The notes under the pieces are model-generated. The model was not told where the DNA came from and did no database searches. It saw only the letters and a list, made by a program, of their open reading frames with translations. Below, in pieces: positions 1-12,476 of a stretch of DNA of 64,000 nt. Location of the stretch: the NCBI GenBank assembly GCA_029964075.1, contig CM057149.1:28782197-28846196 (forward strand), read 5' to 3'. Position 1 is the stretch's first letter. Each line of letters opens with the position of its first letter. Origin of the DNA: Patiria pectinifera. Lineage: Eukaryota; Echinodermata; Asteroidea; Valvatida; Asterinidae. The translations under genes and the position numbers were made by a program.

Positions 1-2469
1 CAAGGGAACTTACGTGCATGTCATGTTTCACGGCACTCAAATTCAAGGTACGTATTTTCAAGAAACGAAACTCGCGACAAAAGACCTTATTCAGGAGGAA
101 TCCATTTTGATCGTGCTCCCTGAATGTATTTTATCAATTGAAAACTGATGAATGGGATGGTGGCAGACTATTTAGCGTTCCTAAACACATTGTCATTTTT
201 AAAAAAAATATTGCTTAAAATATTAGGGTATTATAATTATGCTTAATCAGAAATATTAAATTATTCATCAGTACAGACTAATGTTAAACTTTATTTCGTT
301 GCTTTTGTTTCCGAGTGTTCACAAGTTGAAAAAAAAAGAAGATTTAACCTCGCTTTCAATTTGATATGGCCAACATGTGAATAAAGCCTATTCGGCGGCT
401 TCGATGATTACCAGTTTGCGATTTTAATGATTTCAGTGACTTTTTTCATGCAGACAGTCACGCATAAACCAAAATTGTTTCCTTAAAATTCTGACAACGA
501 AGACGAATTTCGTCAATACTGCGTGTGCAGCGGTCGGATGGCAAAAGAAATGATCGGAGTGCAATCGTACAAAAATTCTGACGTTCAAATGCTCAGGATA
601 CATACTGAAGAAACGATCCCAGAAGGAGATGGTATTGCCCAAAATGAAATAAAAATTCAAAACGAAAACTTCCCCTCATTTTATCCAAACAATTCAAAGT
701 GAAAACAAAACAGCTGTCCAATCGTATGGAGACCAAAAAACCGACAAGCTTAAGACATGAAAGCAAATGTTTATCAGCTTTTTTTTGGATAATTATTCTG
801 TTCATGAAATTTCTTGAAATGCGTGAAGTGCTATTATGTCCATTTAGAGAAACTGACAAGCGGGGGAATCCAGCTTTTGGGGGTGGGCGAATTCAGACTT
901 TACTGTGTTGACGTCTGAACCGTCTTAAAACCGTCTTAACTGTTTGATTTCTAGTTTAATATGACGCCATCAAAATGCCGTCGGTGACCCCCGGCCCGCC
1001 CCCTTTCCTCGCTGGGGTGATCTAATTGTAAGCCCTAGACCCGGGGCCTGTGTGAAACAAAATATTTCCCCAGAGTCTATTTGAGGGACTATAGACATGG
1101 TGTTACTGATGAAACTAAACACGATATTACGGTTCGTCGTCCCGATGAATTGAGAAACGCACTCAGTGTTCATGTATTATTACAATGAATCAGCTAAGTT
1201 TTTTTTTTATTGAACACCGTTCACTTTGTTTCAATGTCCGATTCCAATAATTGTTTTGTAATACATGTAACAACGCAATAATTGAACTAAAGAGTTCAGT
1301 TTACAATTAATAAAAACATGAATTTTTATGACCAAATTCTGTTGGGTTTAATAATGTTATGTCAGAGAAAAATATCAAATGATTCTTATCATTTTTATTT
1401 TACTGAGATCTTCAACTAACAGTCAATGTTTCCTTTACAATGTGTGTATTACACTCAAAAGGTGGCAGATTTGACCCGTCATCAGGGTCCAATCAGGTCC
1501 GACAATTTTTCGGGTCAAAAATTACAATTTGGTGAGTCATTTTGACTGGGAAAATATCATTTTGACCTGGTAAAGAGTAATAACTTTTGACCCAGAAAGT
1601 GTCAGGCCCCATGGGACCCAGATTCCAGGTCAAGTACGTATGAACTCGGACTTTTTAGAGTGACACCAAAAACAATATACGCAGTTAAATTACTTAAAGA
1701 TTCAAAAGTTCTCCAGTTTTATATAATACGTATTTTGCTGTGCCTTTTCTTTTAAAAGTTATATAATGACAATAAAAAAGGGATATAACAATCAAATGTA
1801 TCAATACTTCATCCACTGCCAGAGTGTAGATAATATATATAGAGGATGAATTCCCGCCGGTTTACAACACATAAGTCATGAAATGCATTTATTTTGAAAC
1901 CTGCCAGAACTATCTAAAACAAAGCAATGTTATTTTTTTTGAGTTTTTATCATAACACACAATCTGTCTGACATATATGTCCATTCATTTTGTATCTAGA
2001 TAGTTGTAATAAGCTCTTCAGTTTAATTAAGGCGGCCCGACATTGTCATTACATCCTAGGTCGCAACAAAACCAACGCCAAAGGAAGTACGTTGACTATA
2101 AGGTGAAATAACAACAGTAAATAGTAAATAAAACTACACGTATCTACACGTGACATCTCCAGACGTCGTGCAAGATAGATAGATATAGTCCAATTAATTA
2201 TTACATTATCACAGCGCTAGCAAAACGATACGTCATTTGTGCACGAATTGACGATCTGCACCTTAATTGGTACAAAAATGTATAAAATTTCTAAATTGAG
2301 ATAAACAACATCTGCGTTTGTAAATGTCATCGAAAGTTGAAATGACACCAAACCAAACGCGTAGTGGTACAGTTACACATACAAGCTCTCACAGTAAACA
2401 TTATAAATAACAGTTTGAAAAAAACTGGCAAAATTCTTTTCCTCATTAAAGATTGTACACTTTAGTTAT
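1..2469. other. AT-rich non-coding stretch
   Basis: No open frame with coding character, splice-site chain, RNA gene or clear terminal repeat was recognised. The few short frames (for example near 433-911 and 970-1173) lack conserved motifs and flanking splice signals. Confidence 0.5.
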
Positions 2470-2681
2470 CAGCTTAAGCACAAAAAAGTTTGCTTAATAT
2501 GATCAGGTTGACCCACCAAAACTCCATGCGATTGCTATGCTTAGTAAACAACAGCTAAATACCAGTCACAAGCAATGAACATCGCATGGAGTTTGGGCCG
2601 GTATCCTGTTTATATTAAGCAAGGTTTTGTTCTGCTTAGGCACATTTTGTGCTTAAGCAGCTCTATGAAATTTTCCCAGGT
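2470..2681. mobile_element. Foldback MITE, AGCTGCTTAAGCAC family
   Basis: The left end reads AGCTTAAGCAC and the right end GTGCTTAAGCAGCTCTATGA. The interior carries a second inverted pair, AACTCCATGCGAT near 2520 and ATCGCATGGAGTTT near 2583. The same ends recur at 22301-25070 and, diverged, at 46346-46591, so this is a dispersed non-autonomous family. No transposase is present, so the superfamily is unassigned. Confidence 0.75.
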
Positions 2682-4850
2682 CATTAAACACTCAGAATTC
2701 GGATCAGATTTATAAATACAAGCGATTAACTCGACCGATAAGATTTGATTTAGGGTTACAAAAATTATTGTTCAAGTCATTATAGGTACAACAATGATTT
2801 GATAATATATTATTTCCAAGACTCATTTTACTTTAATGTTTCTCAATTTGCAATATTTTCAACACTGCAGTGTACACATTATTGTTCATTAATGTATTCA
2901 GTATGTTGTATATATTTAAGTACAGGTCCTAACCAAATTCAGCAAAGAACAAAATTTACATAGGATGGCCCTCTAAACTGGACCCAATATAATTTTGTGT
3001 ACAAAGAACAGCTCCTAAAGCTTATAAACTGTATCACAATCCTTCTTGCAATCTGTATTCTTAATTTATTCAAATATGTGACTTCGGGGCTGCGTTATTA
3101 TATAACCCTAACAAATTGAAGAATGTTGAGAGCGCAATTTCAGCTAAACAACAGCCATGTCATTCTCAGGTTGAGTACATGTGCGGGTACCCTGACCCAA
3201 ACAATATAGTACACACTATAATACCAGAAAGAACCAGACTGAACAATATTAATCCTCTGTCACAACTTTAAAAGTATTAATAAATTTCGTCTCCACAAAC
3301 AAATATTTAGAGACTATTTTGACAACACAAAATAGTAAAATCCTGTTATATTTCTGTTGTGTAATTTAACAGAGCTTAGCAATTAAAAAGAAAATAGAAA
3401 AATAAACAGCGCCACCATTAGTTGTGAAAAGTTGTAAAAAAAACAACAACAACTGATGACTTTCTGATAAAAATTGTTGCAGGACATTTCGCTTATGTCT
3501 CAAAATGCTTCACCTTCACAGAATCTCATCGTGCAGATTCTGGTAATACATGGTATACAGAACAGACATCTATCCAAACATATTAACACGTTCATTATGC
3601 AAGGTTCAGGTTGTAAAAAGTGGCATTTGGCTGCCACAATAATAAGGTCGACACAAATAGTTTTACAGCTATGTACACGATCATACCAGGTATACAGACT
3701 GCCGTGTTATCAACTACATATTTAAAAGCACCGTGGTAAATGATGGAACGTATTTACAGAATACAAAGACATTATATTTACATTAAATAAGGCTACAATG
3801 CAGAAAGATTCCACGTTGATGCATTTAATATTTCAATCAAAGGAAGGAGTAATCACGAGAGTTAATTTTTTTTAGAAAAATGGCGGTCACAATAGGAGGA
3901 CGATATTTGTTTGTGAATATTCGCTTAAACAAAGAGCCACAGCGCCCCGTCGTATTGTTGCAGCAATATTTCACAAGTATTTCTGTTACCTACAGTGGCG
4001 AAATTTCATGGCGCTTTTCTTTTGATTGCACCCCATAATGACGTGACTTTTGTAGTTTCACAATATACATGTAGACCTACGGTTTTAAAAGTGCAATCTT
4101 TACGCCAACAGCTGAAAGCGTCCAGAAAGTTGGCTTTGCTAAAAAGGCATCACCTGATCACATCAGGTTTCCAAAACAAAACCACGTGTTCATGAAGTAG
4201 ATGTGGTAAGTTCGAAACACATATTGATGAATGGGAGGTTTGTGGTAACACCATGGGAATGATATATCTTTGTGAGCTGTTCGGTTCTGTTGTTCAATTC
4301 TCAGAAAAAGCAGCTGATTTAACTCGACGTTTCGAACAGCATTCTCTGTTCATCATGTCAGGTGACGACACCCCAGGGGTCTGTGGAGGTCGAACGGAGC
4401 ATACGGTTCGGAACGTTCGGAGATACAGTGGGGAATTGCCCACCTTTTGGATATTTCTGTTCTTATCAGTCCCTTTATGAACGCTGCTTGATTGAGAACA
4501 CTTATTGGCAAGTAGGGATCGAAGTATTGCATCCATTTCGTGCTCCGTGTACAAGTACCCCAAACGTGTATAATAAAGGAGAGTTCAGTGAGAGTAATTT
4601 TTTCCTCCGCTCAGACCGCTCTCATTATTACTTAAAAACGAGGAGCGCCATTGATCCCGAACTCCCCGTGACGCTCATGACTGCAATTTCCTCTTTCCAT
4701 GGATCCCACCTCATGTTTATAATGTGATATCCAGATTCTGCCGCTACAGTAGTTGCCATGATAAGCCACGGAGAAGTAGAATTTCTATTCGTTTTCGCAC
4801 GACAGGTGCGAATGCATTGGCATTTCGTATTACGTAACTTTACTGAATTG
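2682..4850. other. Non-coding stretch
   Basis: Short frames at 3474-3725, 3995-4195 and 4253-4727 show no recognisable domain and no splice context. Nothing else supportable was seen. Confidence 0.4.
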
Positions 4851-4858
4851 TATAAATA
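4851..4858 (+). promoter_or_regulatory. Candidate TATA box (TATAAATA)
   Basis: TATAAATA stands about 30 bp before a plausible start region (ACTCATTCTCGGTTCAACAG near 4876-4895), upstream of the recombinase reading frame. It may drive the recombinase element or a leader exon spliced to the acceptor near 5402. There is no transcript evidence, and TATA-like words are common in AT-rich DNA. Confidence 0.3.
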
Positions 4859-5375
4859 GCCAAGTCCGCTCAGAACTCATTCTCGGTTCAACAGTCAACC
4901 TATTCACACGTTAATTTCCCACCCAATCTCACCCTCCTCAAAAAAAAAAAAAAAAAATCGAGCATAATCCCAAAATTCGGTACAGGGGGAGTGCACCCCC
5001 GTCGAGCACCCGGGATGCACCCACGTTTCCTCAAGGAGGTTTTTCGTGGCCACTGAGCGCTAATCCTTAGCATTAGACTGGTGCTCAACACCGAATTACT
5101 ATGAACACGCATCATTATTGTCTGTCTCATTCAAGGACGAACCATTCAATTGCTACCAAAGAGCTGTCGGATAAAAAATAATAATAATAATAATAATATA
5201 TATAAATAATACATAAGGGGGGACCTTACTATACTGTGCTCCTCGTGCCGCTTAGGCATCATAATTTAGCTAACGGAGAGACATTGTGTCTCGTCATAAA
5301 GCCGATTGCGCTTTCTTGAACGTTTGACATTTGTTGATTGAACGCTTTTGTGCGTTATAATATGAACCCATTGCT

Positions 5376-6395
5376 TTGCCCATGTTTTTCATTGCTTTTT
5401 CAGCCATTTGCAGCAGCCTCGCAAGTTCCCTACAAGACCCAACCTTACGTCAACTGGCCACCACCAGCCTACGAAATCTACTCCTGTCAGCGACAGCACC
5501 TTCGACCAACAAGAAATATATGGCTTGTTGGGCAAGATGGGAGACCTGGGCATCATCTAAAGCTAGCACGGTATTATTCCCCGTCAACCCATACCAACTC
5601 ACGCTGTACATCACCCAACTGGCAACCACCGGACCAAAGTCTATCGCAGAATCAGCCACAGCGGCAATCAAGTGGGTTCACAGCCTGGCCGGCTTACCTT
5701 CCCCAACAGACAACCCGATGGTGAAGACCGCCCTGCAAGGATTCAAACGACTCCATTCATCAGCTCCTATTCGAAAATAACCCATCACACCGGACATACT
5801 ATCCAAACTCATGGATCGTCACGGTCACAATAACGCCACACTGGCCGATTTGCGAATTGTTTTTATATGCCTCGTGTCTTACGCAGGTTTTCTGCGATTT
5901 AATGACCTATCGGCAGTTAAGCGCAAGGACTGTAATATAGCCAGTGACCATCTAACAATCCACCTTTCCAGATCAAAAACAGATCAGTTCAGACAGGGGT
6001 CAGAGGTAGTAATTTCTAGAACATTCAGATCTACTTGCCCCGTAGCAGCGGCAGAGCGGTACTTCACGGCCTTAGGCGATCCGCTTGACTCATCGTTGCC
6101 AGTACTACGGAGGCTTATACGTACTAAAAAAGGTTTCACCCCTTCCAACCATCCCTTAAGTTACACTCGCACACGCGAGATTGTACTTGACGCCCTCCGG
6201 CCCTTTGTTCCCGATGTTTCCTTATATGGTCTCCACAGCCTCAGATCCGGAGGTGCCACAGCCGCATGTAATGCAAATGTCCCTCCCTTCCTCATCTCCA
6301 AACATGGTAGATGGAAGACCGAAGTGGCCCGAAACGCCTATCTTAAGTTGGACCCCGCCTCAACTATGCTAACATCCCAATCACTTGGAATATGA
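5376..6395 (+). pseudogene. Tyrosine recombinase of a DIRS/Crypton-like element, one in-frame stop
   Basis: The frame encodes an N-terminal SAM-like DNA-binding part (5376-5777, including APSTNKKYMACWARWETW and SATAAIKWVHSLAGLP) and a catalytic part (5781-6395). Catalytic residues of the tyrosine-recombinase fold are visible: R in GFLRFNDL, the H-x-x-R box in LHSLRSGGAT, H in KHGRWKT and the nucleophile Y in ARNAYLKL. The two halves share one frame and are separated only by TAA at 5778-5780. A strong 3' splice site (CATTGCTTTTTCAG, ending near 5402) lies at the start, so translation may begin in an upstream exon. No reverse transcriptase or methyltransferase partner was seen, so DIRS/Ngaro versus Crypton is undecided. 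The stop suggests a recently inactivated copy. Confidence 0.8.
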
Positions 6396-6783
6396 ATCGC
6401 ATAGTTAAATCAACGCGATATTATAATCGTCGTTGCTGTTTTGTGCTATTGGTATTAATCATTAATATTTTCTATGAAGAGAGAATCCATGTTATGAAGA
6501 AGATGGATCATATATGGTGATCGATGTATTAGAATTGACATAATGAAAAAGAGAAGATAGAAATAAAAGCGTTCTCGTTAGCAAGGTTGACTAGCGACCG
6601 CACCAAATGTTCACCACAAGCAGACATTTGAGTTTGTAATTATTGTGTTAGTTATTTTGTCCACATGAGGTAGAAATAGAATAGAAATCAACTTTCTGAC
6701 GTAAGAATGGAGGAAGAAAGGGAATTATGAGAGAGATCAAGCTGCACCAGATTTGGCATACCACTCACTGACGCAGCAATGTG
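6396..6783. other. Spacer between recombinase and LRR gene 3' end
   Basis: No coding frame was seen. It lies 3' to two convergent genes and may hold their untranslated tails. Confidence 0.4.
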
Positions 6784-8589
6784 TTAAATGTCGTCATTAA
6801 AATATACGGAACACCGCCGTATCACCCGCTTCTTCAGTTGCCTACATGTTTTTCGATGGCACCATGCACCTGAGGCAGCCAGAGATACATTTTTAGATAT
6901 ATCCAGTTCAACTAAAGTGGGCATGTCTCTAAATGATTCAACAATGTGCTCAATGTCGCTCCCTGTCAGTGAGCATGAACATAGCTCAAATCGTTGGAGA
7001 TGTTTCAGTTCCTGTAGTGAAGGTGCCCATTCAGCTGCAGTGCCACCAAGATCAGTAGAATCAGTAATTTTTACTTCAATGAGGTCAGTCCTGTGACCCA
7101 TGGCCTTTACAATATCTGCCACAACAACTCTAGTAAATGAACCCCCATGTAGCTTCAGCCTTGTACCAGAACTGATGTGTTTCAGCCTAAACGCAGAACC
7201 GACTGTACAGTGTACTAGATTGGTCATGCAGCCAACGACGTTGGCAATGTATTTCATATCATCTATATTCAGATCGCAATCATCTAATTCTATCTCCTTA
7301 AGTTGTTTCAGGTATTGTAATTGAAGCCAACATGCACCTGAGCCGATCAGGGATCTATTGCAAGGCAGATATAGTTCAACTAGAGTTGGAGTGCCACTCA
7401 GTGACGCAGCAATGTGCTCAATATCGCTCCCTATTAGTGAGCATGAACATAGCTCTAATCGTTGGAGATGTTTCAGTTCCTGTAGTGAAGGTGCCCATTC
7501 AGCTGCAGTGCCCCCAAGTTGAGTAACATCACTAATTATCACTTTAGTGAGGTCAGTCCTGTAACCCATGGCCTTTACAATATCTGCCACAACGACTCTA
7601 GTATCCCCATCTAGCTGCAGCCTTGTACCAGTCCTGATATATTTCAGCCTGAACGCAAAATAATGGACTGCACAGTTACCTACATGTAGATTTGTCAAAC
7701 AGCCAACGGCTTTGGCAATGTATTTCATATCATCTATATTCAGATCGCAATATTTTAATGTCATCTCCTTAAGTTGTTTCAGGTATTGTAATTGAAGCCA
7801 ACATGTACCTGAGCCGGCCAGGGATCTATTACCAGACAGATTCAGTTCAACTAGAGTTGGCGTGTCACTGAGTGACGCAGCAATGTGCTCAATATCGCTC
7901 CCTATTAGTGAGCATGAACATAGCTCTAAATGCTGGAGTTGTTTCAGTTCCTGTAGTGAAGGTGCCCATTCAGCTGCAGTGCCACCAAGATCAGAAGAAT
8001 CAGTAATTTTCACTTCAATGAGGTCAGTCCTGTGACCCATGGCCTTTACAATATCTGCCACAACAACTCTAGTAAATGAACCCCCATGTAGCTGCAGCCT
8101 TGAACCAGAACTGATATGTTTCAGCCTAAACGCAGAACCGACTGTACAGTGTACTAGATTGGTCATGCAGCCAACGACGTTGGCAATGTATTTCATATCA
8201 TCTTTATTCAGATCGCAATCATCTAATTCTATCTCCTCCAGTTGTTTCAGGCATTTTAACTGAAGCCAACATGCACCTGAGCCGGTCAGGGATCTATTGC
8301 AAGGCAGATGCAAGTTAACTAAAGTGGACATGTCTCTAAATGATTCAACAATGTGACCCATGGCCTTTACAATATCTGCCAAAACAACTCTAGTAAATGA
8401 ACCCCCATGTAGCTGCAGCCTTGTACCAGAACTGATATGTTTCAGCCTAAACGCAGAACCGACTGTACAGTGTACTAGATTGGTCATGCAGCCAACGACG
8501 TTGGTAATGTATTTCATATCATCTATATTCAGATCGCAATCATCTAATTCTATCTCCTCCAGTTGTTTCAGGCATTTTAACGCCAACAT
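6784..8589 (-). pseudogene. Leucine-rich repeat array, C-terminal part
   Basis: This 601-codon frame is the continuation after the 4-bp deletion. Units repeat every 468 bp (anchors at 8156 and 7688), with one unit 471 bp and one only 321 bp because of a 147-bp in-frame deletion (KAMGH joined directly to IVESFRDM). Repeated motifs: LEEIELDDCDLNIDDMKYI, LVHCTVGSAFRLKHISSG, GGTAAEWAPSLQELK. It ends with a divergent capping segment (CHRKTCRQLKKRVIRRCSV) and a stop at 6784-6786. Antisense frames across this region are shadows of the repeats. Confidence 0.85.
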
Positions 8590-9419
8590 GCACCTGAGCC
8601 GGTCAGGGATCTATTCCCAGACAGATTCAGTTCAACTAGAGTTGGAGTGCCACTCAGTGACGCAGTAATGTGCTCAATATCGCTCCCTATTAGTGAGCAT
8701 GAACGTAGCGCTAATTGCTTAAGATGTTTCAGCTCATGCAGTGAAGGTGCCCATTCAGCTGCAGTGCCACCAAGTTCAGTAACATCACTCATTATCACTT
8801 TAGTGAGGTCAGTCCTGTGGCCCATGGCCTTTATAATATCTGCCACAACGACCTTTGTAAATAAATCCCCATGTACGTTCAGCCGTATACAAGAATCCAG
8901 ACATTTAATCGCAAACGAAGAATTGTCTGTACAGTGTACTAGATTGGTCATGCAGCCAACGGCTCTTGCAATGCATTTCATATCATCTATATTCAGAGAG
9001 CATTTATCTAATGTTAGCTGCTTAAGTTTTTTCAGGCATTGTAACTGAAACCAACATGTACCTGAGCCGGTCAGGGATCTATTCCCAGACAGATTCAGTT
9101 CAACTAGAGTTGGAGTGCCACTCAGTGACGCAGTAATGTGCTCAATATCGCTCCCTATTAGTGAGCATGAACATAGCGCTAATTGCTTAAGATGTTTCAG
9201 CTCATGCAGTGAAGGTGCCCATTCAGCTGCAGTGCCACCAAGTTCAGTAACATCACTCATTATCACTTCAGTGAGGTCAGTCCTGTGGCCCATGGCCTTT
9301 ATAATATCTGCCACAACGACCTTTGTAAATAAAACCCCTTGTACGTTCAGCCGTATACAAGAATCCAGACATTGAATCGCAAACGAAGAATCGTCTGTAC
9401 AGTGTACTAGATTGGTCAT
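8577..9419 (-). pseudogene. Leucine-rich repeat array, upstream part
   Basis: An open frame of 280 codons follows the NACHT junction but is out of frame with it. It contains nearly two 156-residue units, each with several LRR-RI-like motifs (LKQLALCSCSLIGSDIEHI, TPTLVELNLSGNRSLTGSG, LKQLTLDKCSLNIDDMK). LRRs form the ligand-sensing horseshoe of NLRs. The frame ends soon after the codons for GACW because four bases present in sister units are missing near 8581. Confidence 0.85.
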
Positions 9420-9807
9420 GCAGCCAACGGTGTTGTTTTTCCCAGACCGGCCAATCCATTGTAAATGATACGATTAATAACGAAACCATCTTCGTTTTCC
9501 ACGAGGAAAGTATCCTCACACAACACCTCCTTCCCCGTTTCATCATCATCACTAACTAATCGTAGATTTGTGTATATTTTTTTGATATGCATCATGTTGT
9601 CATCAACCCATGGAATCATTTGCACGTAACTGCCCGTGGTCATGTATACCTGTTTAAGTGCTTGCTCACACATATCCGCTGCAGCGTCTGCTGCTGCATC
9701 GGTGGCTAGGTTGACATCTGGGCTGGTATCTTGACTGGTTCTTGTCGATGGACTGCAGACCTCAGGTGGGATGTGTTGTACACAGGGTTGATCTTTTATC
9801 ATGCCAC
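9416..9807 (-). pseudogene. NACHT domain start, truncated after Walker A
   Basis: The exon follows a tandem acceptor (TTTTTCAGCAG) and encodes a linker, then the pre-NACHT segment typical of invertebrate NLRs (CEQALKQVYMTTGSYVQMIP, WVDDNMMHIKKIYTNL, DTFLVENEDGF) and the nucleotide-binding Walker A motif GLAGLGKTT. The reading then breaks: four residues later there is a stop, and the DNA continues directly into LRR sequence (VGCMTNLVHCT in a different frame). The remaining NACHT (Walker B, sensor, winged helix) is missing. NACHT proteins are ATP-driven oligomerising sensors, so this copy could not act as one. The exon ends at 9810 if the first of the two AGs is used. Confidence 0.8.
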
Positions 9808-10619
9808 CTGCTGAAAAAGCAACATAACACAGACAATGTTATAGGTGAAAGGATCAGGCGTAAAACGGATATGAAAAAAAAAAATTGTCCTAATAATATC
9901 TTCGCCCCACATAATATTGGAGGGCTTGGATAAAGTGGGATCATGAATCTGAAAAAGGATTTTTTTAATCGCTATTTTTCAAGCAATATAAAATGTGTTC
10001 ACTTTGATTGAAACATTGAAACAAAAAGCCAATGTTTAGTTATGGAAAACATTTTCCTAAAATTCAAATTACTGTGGCCCGATAACGATTTAGTAGGCCT
10101 ACCCGAAGAGTAGACTAGTTCCCGCCTCCATATCAGAGTCTATAGTGAATAGGACGGGAACCAGTCGCCTCACAGGGCAGATCTGTTTACACGCAAAAGC
10201 AACACCAAATAAAAGCCTTTCTTAAGTGCAGACACCCTAAAATAGCTAACCAAAACAGTGGTTAAAGCTAAATGAAATCAAAATGGTTGAAGAGCAAGAC
10301 AGTAACAGGTTTATCAGAGTGCAGGACTGAGTGAAATTTAAAATCATCGCTGTTAATTATTTTTTGGGCGTTAAGAGATGTAGAGTCGTCGTACAGTGTT
10401 TTAACCACAACGTAATGTGCTCTGAGCAATTTTGTATATGAATTTTTTTTAGCAATAGTGCTTTGCATTGTAAAAGCAAAATACACATTACGGATTTGTT
10501 TATCCTTTGAATAATGTGTCTTGGTTTTGTATTGTTTGAATTATTTCTTTTTGTTGTGAAACATAACATTTGGACAAGTCACCGTTGTAAAAACATATCC
10601 CCCAAATATGTAACATATC

Positions 10620-11430
10620 CTCTCAGTCCTTTTGTGGCAAACCCGTCAAGCATGAGGAATTTCCTTGTATTAAAAGTATCTTGGAGTTACCCTTGACACC
10701 CGAACAGAGTGAAGACCAAGCAGGGTCAACATCGTCAACAAATTAGCAATCACTAGGTGGGGATCAAATGCTCATACTCTGTACTCCACAGTTGAGTAAT
10801 GTGCACAGGCATGGGCTGAGAGCTGGTATTTCAAACAAATTGACACCATCTTGAACTCAGCAATGATTTTTATCTCGGGTACTCTCCAATCTACTCCAAT
10901 CCAGTGGCTCCCAGTTCTCTCTCACATCAGTCCTCCAGGCAGAGAACATAATATGCTGAAAGAATTGGGGCGCATTGAAGACTACCCAGACCTGCCAATC
11001 CACAAGGACTTGAATAATCTGCCTAGAATGCGCCTCAAATCTAGCAAACCCTTCTGGGCTTCCAAAGAGGCCCTTTGAAGAGGCAAGTTTAGACCCAAAG
11101 TCCAAATTGCAAAATCTCCGGGCAGATGCCAATATCGCCAACAAAGACCTTGTCCAGGCTCCCACAAAAGAGGTCCCAGGTTTCAACCTCCCTCGAAAAC
11201 AGTGGACTGCTCTTAACAGGATCCGAACACTTCATGCCAGAACAGCCCATCACCTGAACAAATGGAAGATGATAAGCACTTCTGCATGTGACTGCGGACA
11301 CCCTGATCAGACTGTCCTCCAAATCGTTCAAGACTGCACTCTTAGGTACTTCCCTGGGGGCCTCAAGGCAATCTATGAAGCAACAGACGCAGCACTGACC
11401 TGGCTGTATAATCTAGATCTGACACTCTAA
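10620..11430 (+). mobile_element. Jockey-type LINE reverse-transcriptase 3' relic
   Basis: Two frames carry the C-terminal end of a non-LTR retrotransposon polymerase: 10851-11075 (ISGTLQSTPIQWLPVLSHI, PDLPIHKDL) and 11107-11430 (NLPRKQWTALNRIRTLHART, ACDCGHPDQTVLQIVQDC, ending LTWLYNLDLTL). The CDCGHPxQTxxHIVxxC zinc-knuckle-like end is characteristic of these elements. Frameshifts and stops upstream show it is dead. It lies in the intron between 11708 and the NACHT exon, on the opposite strand. Confidence 0.75.
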
Positions 11431-11707
11431 GCTGCTCATCATACGAAAGAAGAAGAGTGGCCCATTATACAGCATTGCATCACTACTGCACCGAGACTCT
11501 TTAGACAACTGGCACTTACATCGTCATCTGAATGGGTCAATCTCAGTGACATTAATTAGGAGCATTTTCAAACGCAAAACGCAAAACTGTCATAAGTTAT
11601 AGAACAACCTCCATTTGGTATATTTACTGCATGGTAGTTGCCGTAAATTTGAAGAACGGTTAACTAGAAATTGAATATAAAGAAAAACAGCAATTCAAAC
11701 TACTTAC

Positions 11708-12476
11708 TTGGTGCCACTCCCTGGACAATGTAATTCACATTGTAATGAACGTGATCCGAGGCGACAATGATGGGATTACCGATGCCATCCACCTTGCCAA
11801 TTTCTCCAATTCCTACAGCTGGTTGCAGGGAACCGGGCGGCCGATCAGTACATACAGTAGACGGCTGCTGAATGACTGGATGGAGAGATAAGGGTACCGA
11901 ATCTCGAACTAAAATGAGGAATCAGACTTTAGAGCATAACTATATAGGACTTAACAGAAATAAACCCCAAAGGTCAGACAAAGAGCATGATAACACATAA
12001 TTTTCATGATTTCATCTATCTCACTGTATGTGTTGTCTATCTTACCAGGAATGAGAAGAGATTGGATTCTGCTGAAGTAGACATAGTCTAATGATCCAGA
12101 GAGCACGAACGATGTATGAGGTTCTGGGGAAAATGCCGATTTCTTCACCATTTCGTGTGGTGACATGCAGTTATGCAGGCATATTAAAATAAAAGTAATC
12201 ATAAACTGTTGATTTATGTGTGGGTTTGGTGAAGTAACATACGCAGTATAGTAGTGAAATAACAAGCTATGCGTATCCCGTAGGCGTACCATTTCTAACA
12301 CAATGGTACCGTTTCAAAGACGAAATCAAACTGACCAGTTTCTGTAAAGCTATTGGTGGAGGTACCACTTGTGGATGATGCTGCATCATTTGATTTCCTT
12401 CGCTCGGATTTTGCTTTCTTTGTTGCGGTTGTCCCTGAATCCGTGTTTGTCCTCACAAGTCTGTTTTGTGAATTCT
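11708..12476 (-). CDS. Three linker exons joining UBL to NACHT
   Basis: Exons 12336-12476 (ENSQNRLVRTNTDSGTTATK, basic and Ser/Thr-rich), 12046-12123 (EPHTSFVLSGSLDYVYFSRI) and 11708-11908 (VRDSVPLSLHPVIQQPSTVC, VGIGEIGKVDGIGNPIIVA, ending YNVNYIVQGVAP) are all phase 1-1 with good acceptors (TTTTCCCCAG before 12123, CATTTTAG before 11908). The last one ends A|GTAAGT and is in phase with the NACHT exon at 9807. No domain was recognised. Confidence 0.65.

Noticed and set aside
7100..8668. Plus-strand frames beginning MAFTISATTTLVNEPPC and similar, repeated
   Set aside because: Antisense shadows of the LRR units; they repeat with the 468-bp period and have no domain.
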